From positions 6,302 through 20,001 of the forward strand of contig KB912145.1 of the NCBI GenBank assembly GCA_000383735.1: a stretch of 13,700 bases of DNA. Reading direction: 5' to 3'. The notes below the pieces were generated by a model that ran no database searches, was not told where the DNA came from, and worked only from the letters and a program-made list of their open reading frames with translations. The translations under genes and the position numbers were made by a program. Below, piece by piece: positions 1 to 5,402 of this stretch; position 1 is the stretch's first letter; every line of letters starts with the position of its first letter. Origin of the DNA: Verrucomicrobia bacterium SCGC AAA164-M04 (lineage in GTDB: Bacteria; Verrucomicrobiota; Verrucomicrobiae; Verrucomicrobiales; Akkermansiaceae).

Positions 1-39
1 AAGCCGGCCTCTAGCACGCATGAAGGGGTAAGCCGTGCT
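1..39 (+). repeat. R element, copy 1 (left end cut by window edge)
   Basis: This is the first of five copies of a 47-bp dispersed element (others at 3431, 9609, 10743 and 12735). The first 8 bases lie outside the window. Landmarks are AAGCCGGCC, CTAGCACGCATGAA and GGTAAGCCGTG. It lies just upstream of the promoter-like boxes of the gene at 112. I do not recognise the element. It is not coding: no start or open frame is common to all copies and their downstream genes. Confidence 0.75.
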
Positions 40-45
40 GTCTGC

Positions 46-72
46 GTTATAAAGTCCTTCTCGGATTATAAT
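46..72 (+). promoter_or_regulatory. Promoter-like boxes upstream of the mosaic lipoprotein at 112
   Basis: GTTATAAA at 46-53 is followed by GATTATAAT at 64-72, which holds a perfect TATAAT (67-72). The same pair, 17-18 bp apart between box starts, sits upstream of all four LRR_5 lipoprotein genes, so it is probably the shared sigma70-type promoter. The GTTATAAA box occupies the -35 region but is not a TTGACA match. The leader from here to the ATG resembles the leader of the gene at 12854. Confidence 0.55.
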
Positions 73-111
73 GTCTCGCGGCGGTTTACTTCGGCATAAT
101 TACACACAAAT

Positions 112-3100
112 ATGAGATACTCTAAACCCTCTAACACATTCTTTACCTCAACAATTAAGAACCTACTCGTGATGGCCTTAGCTACCCTTGCAGTTGGCTG
201 CGGAGAAAAGGATTCACCCTCCGGCAAACACCAAGTCACCGCGGTTATCCAAATCCATCCCACAAAACCAAACTTCTACACCACAAATGAGAGCTTTATC
301 GCTAATGAGATCGCAACCATAAATGAGAACTTTATCGCTAATGAGATCGCAAGCCTTTCATTAGGAGTCAACCTCGCTGCCGCTGCCTTGATGGGGAATT
401 GGGAATCTCAAGATATCGATCCGAATAACATTCAAAAGAACCTTGTGGTAACTCGCATCTCTGGAACTGACATGGCTAGCATCACACTCCATTCCGATGA
501 TCCTGATCAGGCTAAAAATATTATCGAAGCCCTCATTAGTTCTTACATCCACCAACGCAAAACCACGGAAGAGGACCGTGCCAAAAAGGCGCTAAAAGCC
601 TTGGATAACGAAAAACGTGAGCTAAGTGATTTGGTGCAAGACTATCGGAAGGATCTCACAGTCTTAATTCAACAATATGGAATTCCGTATTTTGATGGTG
701 GGAGTGCTGGCAATCGCTTGGGTTTAAGCGAGCAAGCAATGTTTCAAAGCGCTCGCGCAAAGCTGGCTGACCTTGAAACCGAACTGGCACTTATAAGTGC
801 TAAAAACGAGGCCTTGGAAAGAGACGAGGTTGAACAGAACAAGATCATCCCGCAACTTGAGGTTCTTGAAAAACAGGTTCTTAAGATGCGGGAAATGGTC
901 GCTGCTCGTCAGGAGGATGCTATTAGGCTTTCGTTGAAACAGACCAACTACACTCAGGCTAAGGAGCAATACGAGCAGGCTCGAGGAATGCTTCGCGAAA
1001 TGAAGTTTAAACATTCTGAGGCGACAATTCTTCTAAAGATGCCACGTGTTCTAATCACCGTTCGCCAAGAACCAACGGTGGCAGAATCAACTAATAAGGA
1101 CGGAGGGGTTATTTCTTCTAAAGATTTTGATAGCAAAAGCGGAGAAGTTAATACGAAAACTCCTAATGCCCTGTATGCCGACTCTCAGGAGGAATCAGAA
1201 GCCAAAAAAATTGAATCTACTAACTGTATTAACCGATTAGTAATATCATGTGACGCCTTTTTTGAGAGATATCAGGCTCTTCCAATGGCCACCACTTCAA
1301 TTAATGATACTGAACAAGCTACTGATAATCAGCTGATGGCAACGCTCGTCGGCAAACGAAGTGCTGAAAAGGAGAACCCTAAATTTCTGACCTTTTTCAG
1401 ATGGAAGCAGGCCAAGGCTGGAAATGGTGGTCTGATAATACGAAATGGAAAAATGAGACTTACCGACCCTTGGGGGACTCCATATAGAGTAGTTTTTAAT
1501 TATGATAATAATAACCAACTGCGTGAGCCTCTAGAAGGGAAAATCATATCGGATCAACGAGTCATTGCTTATTCGTATGGCCCAGATCGCATGTCAGGAA
1601 CACCAGAAACCAATGCAGACAATATTTGCAGTTGGAGAAGGGAAGAAACTTCTTCTGAGACTAAACCACCAGAAGCAGTATCTGTTAACCCCAATTTAAA
1701 ATATAAGATCGAAGGTGATGCGGTAGCTATCACTGAATGCGATAAAAAGGCATCAGGAGAGCTAATTATACCTGCGATCATTGAAGGCAAACCAGTCACC
1801 AAAATCGGGGAGGCCGCCTTCTTGCGCTGCAGCAGCCTGACGAGCATTACGATTCCTAAGGGCGTCACCAGCATCGAGAAACGCGCCTTAGTTGGGTGCT
1901 ACAGGCTAACAAGTATCAACGTTGAGTTAGGCAGCTCCAATTACAAAGACGTGGACGGTGTTTTGTTCAATAAAGAGAAGACGTTGCTGCATACTTATCC
2001 TGCAGACAAGACAGGTGCCAATTACGTCATCCCTAATAGCGTTACCAGCATCGGGGGAAGTGCCTTCGGGCACTGCACCGGCCTGACGAGTATCACGATT
2101 CCTGATAGCGTCACCAGCATAGGTGATCAGGCCTTCTATCTATGCAGAAGCCTGACGAGCATCACGATTGGTAATGGTGTCACCAGTATTGGGACTACTG
2201 CCTTCTTAAGGTGCACCAGCCTGACGACTATTAAGGTTGACGCTGGAAACGTAAAATTCACGACTGTCGATGGGGTTCTATTCAATAAAGAGAAGACGTT
2301 GCTGCATACTTATCCTGCAGACAAGACAGGTGCCAATTACGTCATCCCTAATAGCGTCACCAGCATCGGGGAAGATGCCTTCTTAGAATGCACCAGCCTG
2401 AAGAGCATCACGATTCCTGATAGCGTTACTAGCATCGGGGGGGCGGCCTTCTTCTTCTGCACCAGCCTGACGAGCATCACGATTCCTGATAGCGTTACCA
2501 GCATCGGTAATGAGGCCTTCTTAAGGTGCACTAGCCTAACGAGCATCACGATTCCTGACAGTGTCACCAGTATTGGAAAGAATGCCTTCTATGGCTGTAG
2601 TGGCCTCAATGCTTTAACCTTCCTTGGGGATGCTCCCAAAATTGAAAATGACGCTTTCGAAGGTTCTTCACCAACCATCTACCGCGAAGCTGATTCTAAA
2701 GGTTGGGGTGACACGCTCGCAGGCAGGCCTGTCGTCGAAAAGAGCGTAGACGGTTTGGAGAAATTTGATAATGCTAAGTTAAAAAAAGCCATAAGGAAAT
2801 TTGTGACGGCCGAATCTCCCGCGCAGTTGAAGAATTACATTCGAGATTCCGAACGAGTGGGTCCTTTGCTCGATCGTTATTACGAAAAAGTGGATTATGA
2901 GGTGGAAGGATTTGAAGCGTTGGATATGACGCAAATGAGGTATAACGGAGATGTTGTTACGATGTTCGTGCAAAAAGCTGATTTCTTATCTTCACCTATT
3001 GCGGTTGAACGAATTGTTGATGGGGAGGAAGAAAGCTATCTGATTGATTGGGAAAGCTGGGTTGGCTATTGCGATTATACTCCCGAGCAAATGAGGATGG

Positions 3101-3411
3101 AAAAGCCGGACAAGCCATTTCTAATGAGGGTTCTCGTCCAGCCTGCAAGCTACTATAATTATGAATTTTCTGATGATGGGAAATGGAGATCGTTGGGGCT
3201 GGAGTTAAAGGATTCAATTTATTCCTTCCTCGGCTATGTAGAAAGAGACTCAGAGCAGGACAAAAGGTTTCGTGTTATGATGAAGGGCGGGAAAGTGGTT
3301 GCTTGCATGGTCAGAGTTGCTTACCCCACTGGATCACGTTCCAAGGATCAGGTTGAGATCCTTGAGATTGTAGGAAGTGGCTGGCTGCAAAATCTCAAGA
3401 AAGATAAATGA
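112..3411 (+). CDS. Mosaic lipoprotein: Wzz-like stalk, GspG-like domain, BspA-type LRR_5 repeats and extra C-terminal domain
   Basis: A 1099-residue protein with a lipoprotein signal (hydrophobic 15-29, lipobox AVGC, lipidated Cys30), so probably anchored in a membrane facing the periplasm or surface. Residues 42-150 resemble the periplasmic part of Wzz chain-length determinants (paired FIANEIA motifs, then SGTDMASITLHSDDPDQAKN) but without the flanking membrane helices. Residues 150-335 are coiled-coil rich. Residues 372-508 resemble the C-terminal domain of GspG pseudopilins (TDPWGTPYR at 451-459, then YSYGPD and an ICSW end), without the prepilin N-terminal helix. Residues 529-873 hold about nine 23-residue LRR_5 units and the TIYREAD end cap. 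Residues 874-1099 form a separate domain (ERVGPLLDRYY, IDWESWVGY) of a type I believe is common in Verrucomicrobiota. No Shine-Dalgarno is visible; the ATG is set by the signal peptide. Binding target unknown. LRR assignment firm; Wzz and GspG relationships inferred from motif patterns. Confidence 0.85.
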   Translation: MRYSKPSNTFFTSTIKNLLVMALATLAVGCGEKDSPSGKHQVTAVIQIHPTKPNFYTTNESFIANEIATINENFIANEIASLSLGVNLAAAALMGNWESQDIDPNNIQKNLVVTRISGTDMASITLHSDDPDQAKNIIEALISSYIHQRKTTEEDRAKKALKALDNEKRELSDLVQDYRKDLTVLIQQYGIPYFDGGSAGNRLGLSEQAMFQSARAKLADLETELALISAKNEALERDEVEQNKIIPQLEVLEKQVLKMREMVAARQEDAIRLSLKQTNYTQAKEQYEQARGMLREMKFKHSEATILLKMPRVLITVRQEPTVAESTNKDGGVISSKDFDSKSGEVNTKTPNALYADSQEESEAKKIESTNCINRLVISCDAFFERYQALPMATTSINDTEQATDNQLMATLVGKRSAEKENPKFLTFFRWKQAKAGNGGLIIRNGKMRLTDPWGTPYRVVFNYDNNNQLREPLEGKIISDQRVIAYSYGPDRMSGTPETNADNICSWRREETSSETKPPEAVSVNPNLKYKIEGDAVAITECDKKASGELIIPAIIEGKPVTKIGEAAFLRCSSLTSITIPKGVTSIEKRALVGCYRLTSINVELGSSNYKDVDGVLFNKEKTLLHTYPADKTGANYVIPNSVTSIGGSAFGHCTGLTSITIPDSVTSIGDQAFYLCRSLTSITIGNGVTSIGTTAFLRCTSLTTIKVDAGNVKFTTVDGVLFNKEKTLLHTYPADKTGANYVIPNSVTSIGEDAFLECTSLKSITIPDSVTSIGGAAFFFCTSLTSITIPDSVTSIGNEAFLRCTSLTSITIPDSVTSIGKNAFYGCSGLNALTFLGDAPKIENDAFEGSSPTIYREADSKGWGDTLAGRPVVEKSVDGLEKFDNAKLKKAIRKFVTAESPAQLKNYIRDSERVGPLLDRYYEKVDYEVEGFEALDMTQMRYNGDVVTMFVQKADFLSSPIAVERIVDGEEESYLIDWESWVGYCDYTPEQMRMEKPDKPFLMRVLVQPASYYNYEFSDDGKWRSLGLELKDSIYSFLGYVERDSEQDKRFRVMMKGGKVVACMVRVAYPTGSRSKDQVEILEIVGSGWLQNLKKDK
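286..352 (+). repeat. 36-bp tandem duplication inside the Wzz-like domain
   Basis: Bases 286-316 and 322-352 match at 30 of 31 positions with a 36-bp period, so the protein repeats FIANEIA twice, twelve residues apart. It is an in-frame tandem duplication within the domain that normally precedes the Wzz stalk. Confidence 0.8.
1801..2625 (+). repeat. LRR_5-coding tandem repeats (69-bp period) with a 77-bp perfect repeat
   Basis: Repeating 69-bp units encode AF..C.SLTSITIP.SVTSIG. The pattern is interrupted twice by an inserted module reading DGVLFNKEKTLLHTYPADKT. The DNA of that module is identical over 77 bp (1966-2042 and 2281-2357), 315 bp apart, and continues nearly identical after one substitution, pointing to recent duplication or gene conversion. 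A G7 run lies at 2437-2443. Confidence 0.85.
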
Positions 3412-3430
3412 AGTAGCCAATCGGGCTTAT

Positions 3431-3477
3431 GTGGCACAAAGCCGACCGCTAGCGCGCATGAGAGGGTAAGCCGTGTT
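3431..3477 (+). repeat. R element, copy 2
   Basis: A 47-bp copy (GTGGCACAAAGCC at the left, CCGTGTT at the right) directly follows GCTTATGTGG, a word also found between the S and R repeats at 9542, 10677 and 12676. Unlike the other copies it is not followed by GTTATAAA...TATAAT and it precedes a non-LRR gene (3530), so R is not strictly tied to LRR_5 genes. Confidence 0.75.
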
Positions 3478-3529
3478 CTCAATCCCACGCTAAAAGTGGT
3501 TAGAAACTAAATTACAAACGAAACTTAAT

Positions 3530-4330
3530 ATGGCCTTTGGATTCCCTGCCTATCACACAGAAAATTACACCCTAAATGATGGCCCATCTAATTTACGCGC
3601 TAGTGTGAAATCGGCCCTAAATGCAGTCTCATGGTCCATACGCAAAGAGTCGCCAGATACAATAGTAGCTTCAACCAGCTTGAGTCTACTTTCTTGGGGC
3701 GAAAGAGTCATTATTACTTTTCTTTCAGATGAGTCCATTACTGTGACTAGTAAATGCACTTGGCCGATCCAGTGTTTTGATTGGGGTAAGAATAAAGCGA
3801 ATATCAAAAAGTTCATCGCTGAATTCAAATGCCCAGATGACCAAGCCCCAGAGGCCGATCAAATTCGAAAAGATCATATAAACACCGAAACAAACATCAA
3901 AGTTACCGGCGTTATCTACACTATCGTTGGTATTTTTGGGCTCTTAATAGGAATAAAGGGAATCAGCCCCGATGGATCAAACCTATTACAATCCTTCCGT
4001 CAAATCCTCGTCTTAATTGGAATCCCACTAGGGTCGTTAACTTTAGGTATTGGACTTTTTAAATTAAGAAAAAGCGCTCGGGTCTTTGCTGGCATTCTAA
4101 GTTTAATATGGGTCATCCTAATTGTTGAGAAAATCCCCTTTGATCGGGTATACAAAGATCTCACTCAAGTTTCAAATGGATGGCTTCTTATAATTATCAT
4201 TTCTATGCCAGTTATGATCAGCGTTTTTTTTCCGTTCCTTCTCTTCGGTAGAAAAGGTCGTTTTGTAACCACTTCTGATTACAGAGAGATCATTGGAAAA
4301 ACTCCACACGTTAAAAGAAGAAAGATCTAA
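3530..4330 (+). CDS. Four-helix membrane protein with soluble N-terminal domain, unknown function
   Basis: A 266-residue protein. Residues 1-100 form a soluble domain with features (SWGERVIITF, then CFDWGKNKANIKKF) that I recognise as a recurring uncharacterised domain of about 100 residues, but I cannot name it. Four hydrophobic segments follow at about 124-143, 157-178, 182-200 and 217-240, then a basic tail (TPHVKRRKI). It is probably an inner-membrane protein with the N-terminal domain in the cytoplasm, as no signal peptide precedes it. The ATG sits 52 bp after R copy 2 with no Shine-Dalgarno and no clear -10 box. No neighbour forms an operon with it. Composition and length make it a convincing gene; its role cannot be read from sequence. 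Confidence 0.75.
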   Translation: MAFGFPAYHTENYTLNDGPSNLRASVKSALNAVSWSIRKESPDTIVASTSLSLLSWGERVIITFLSDESITVTSKCTWPIQCFDWGKNKANIKKFIAEFKCPDDQAPEADQIRKDHINTETNIKVTGVIYTIVGIFGLLIGIKGISPDGSNLLQSFRQILVLIGIPLGSLTLGIGLFKLRKSARVFAGILSLIWVILIVEKIPFDRVYKDLTQVSNGWLLIIIISMPVMISVFFPFLLFGRKGRFVTTSDYREIIGKTPHVKRRKI

Positions 4331-4458
4331 AGAGGGCTAGATTAGTCTTTCTCTGGTCTCCGAATACCTCACAATGAACCGCGATTTGGGATGCGGTGAG
4401 AGGGGTTTGGCTATTCGCTGATCCCGATTCGGAGATACAGGGAAAAGGATACGGGATT

Positions 4459-4582
4459 CAGCTCTTCTCTCGAAAGGTGCGGGGACTGCGGGGGGTGTTT
4501 CGGTAGTTCTGCCGCTGCTCGTGTGTGGTGTGTATATATAAATTCTAAAAGAAGTAAGAAAACAGCCCCCGCAGTCCCCGCA
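4459..4582. mobile_element. MITE-like inverted-repeat element, copy A
   Basis: Left arm TGCGGGGACTGCGGGGG starts at 4478; its reverse complement ends at 4582. The imperfect arms are about 23 bp with one mismatch, and the core is about 55 bp. The whole unit recurs at 9292-9414 with a well conserved core (GTAGTTCTGCCGCTGCTCGT). Homology to copy B extends 19 bp left of the arm and stops at the arm end on the right. No target-site duplication is evident and no transposase is encoded. It could be a non-autonomous element or a conserved structured RNA. Confidence 0.6.
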
Positions 4583-4631
4583 CTTGCAAACCGGCAGGCC
4601 TCCCTACTCCACCTACTGGCAGACTCACCGC

Positions 4632-4670
4632 ACCCTGATTCCCGAACCCTTTACACTGAATCGGGAAACA
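4632..4670. repeat. 39-bp repeat with internal stem, copy 1
   Basis: It matches 8244-8282 with a single substitution. TTCCCGA (4639-4645) can pair with TCGGGAA (4661-4667). Function unknown; no T-tract follows, so it is not an obvious terminator. Confidence 0.65.
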
Positions 4671-4737
4671 GGAGTAAAAGGAGAGGTATCGAGGATTCAA
4701 GGAACAGGATACGGGGAACAGGATGGGGCTGCGGCGA

Positions 4738-4844
4738 GTCGGTAGTAGTAGTTCTCCAGCGGAGGTGTTTTTCCTCCGAGTTGAGGGTTATAACCCTTAA
4801 TAACTAAAAAATATTCTTCTCTTAAAACTACTACTACTACCGAC
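4738..4844. other. Nested stem-loop element built on TAG/CTA triplets
   Basis: GTCGGTAGTAGTAGT (4738-4752) is the exact reverse complement of 4830-4844. Between the arms lie a 6-bp stem CGGAGG/CCTCCG (4760-4778) and a 14-bp perfect palindrome AGGGTTATAACCCT (4784-4797). Outside the arms, GGGGCTGCGGCGAG on the left and CTCGCAGTCCCC on the right echo the arms of the MITE-like element, so this may be a divergent relative of it. Confidence 0.55.
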
Positions 4845-5044
4845 TACCAGATACTCAATCGGCCTCCCCTCGCAGTCCCCGCATTCATACTATACCCTGC
4901 TTCCTGCACCCTGAACCCCTCCCCTGCACTCTAAAAAGAACATCCTATCCTGAACCCTGATCCCTGAAACTTGAGACAGGAGCCGTGATACAAGATGCAG
5001 GTTTAAAGATTGGTAACCGGACCACTGGCCGCTAGCCATGCTTC

Positions 5045-5275
5045 ATGGTCTTTAGTTATCGGTGCACCGAGTGCAAATTCTACTTTAGCATCGGCTGGCA
5101 TCATTACGGAGCAGGTATGAAATATATTTCTTCAACACAACCCCCTTTCTCCCCCATGTATTCCGCCCAAATTCGTTCTTCACGGACTTTCCGCCAGAAG
5201 CAAATTCCTAGCAGTTGGAATAGGTATTTCAAAATTCTCTTTTCTAAGCATCTACTTTTTTTGGTCTCTTGTTAA
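5045..5275 (+). pseudogene. Possible remnant of a small zinc-ribbon protein
   Basis: A 76-codon frame from ATG begins MVFSYRCTECKFYFSIGWHH, which looks like the first half of a zinc ribbon (CTEC knuckle followed by an aromatic stretch). The matching second Cys pair is absent and the rest reads as low-information sequence, including a short repeat (AAATTCCTAGCAGTTG) shared with 8484 and 8512. There is no Shine-Dalgarno; the ATG sits in the hairpin CCATG-CTT-CATGG. It may be a decayed gene or chance. Confidence 0.3.
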
Positions 5276-5306
5276 TTGGCTAAGCAATTGTTTTTGAGGT
5301 CCTTAC

Positions 5307-5335
5307 TCTCTCTATGAATTTCAATCATGGAGAGG
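5307..5335 (+). promoter_or_regulatory. Strong hairpin 67 bp upstream of the FG-GAP protein gene
   Basis: TCTCTCTATGA (5307-5317) pairs with TCATGGAGAGG (5325-5335): 11 pairs including two G-U, with a 7-base loop. Three further pairs can form after one mismatch. There is no T-tract behind it, so a 5'-leader structure is as likely as a terminator. Confidence 0.45.
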
Positions 5336-5386
5336 TTAGTCCTAGTCGGCTTGTGTTCTGATCTCGCATACGATAGTTCCTCGGCT

Positions 5387-5396
5387 CCCCCCCCCC
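5387..5396 (+). promoter_or_regulatory. C10 homopolymer just upstream of the FG-GAP protein start
   Basis: Ten consecutive C occupy the place where a ribosome-binding site would be, six bases before the ATG at 5403. The tract lies outside the reading frame as called, so length changes would alter leader spacing or structure, not frame. Confidence 0.6.
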
Positions 5397-5402
5397 AATT
5401 TT

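Larger units (their letters stand above)
4331..5402. other. Repeat-rich intergenic region (about 1.07 kb)
   Basis: No convincing intact gene is present. It holds copy A of a MITE-like inverted-repeat element (4459-4582), a 39-bp repeat with an internal stem (4632-4670), a nested hairpin element (4738-4844), pyrimidine-rich stretches with recurring CCCTGAACCC and CCTGATCCC words (about 4890-4975), a possible zinc-ribbon remnant (5045-5275), a strong hairpin (5307-5335) and a C10 run (5387-5396). A 16-bp word GGGATGCGGTGAGAGG at 4388-4403 recurs at 8297-8312. Confidence 0.7.

Noticed and set aside
1801..2625. Regular 69-bp repeats that could suggest a CRISPR or satellite array
   Set aside because: The repeats are in frame, code for LRR_5 units with conserved hydrophobic positions, and have no unique spacers between identical repeats.
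4478..4582. Inverted-repeat element as an integron attC site or retron RNA
   Set aside because: No GTTRRRY/RYYYAAC core sites, no integrase and no reverse transcriptase in the window.
4523..4807. 94-codon plus-strand frame in the intergenic region
   Set aside because: It runs through the inverted-repeat element and nested hairpin; no signal, domain or plausible composition.
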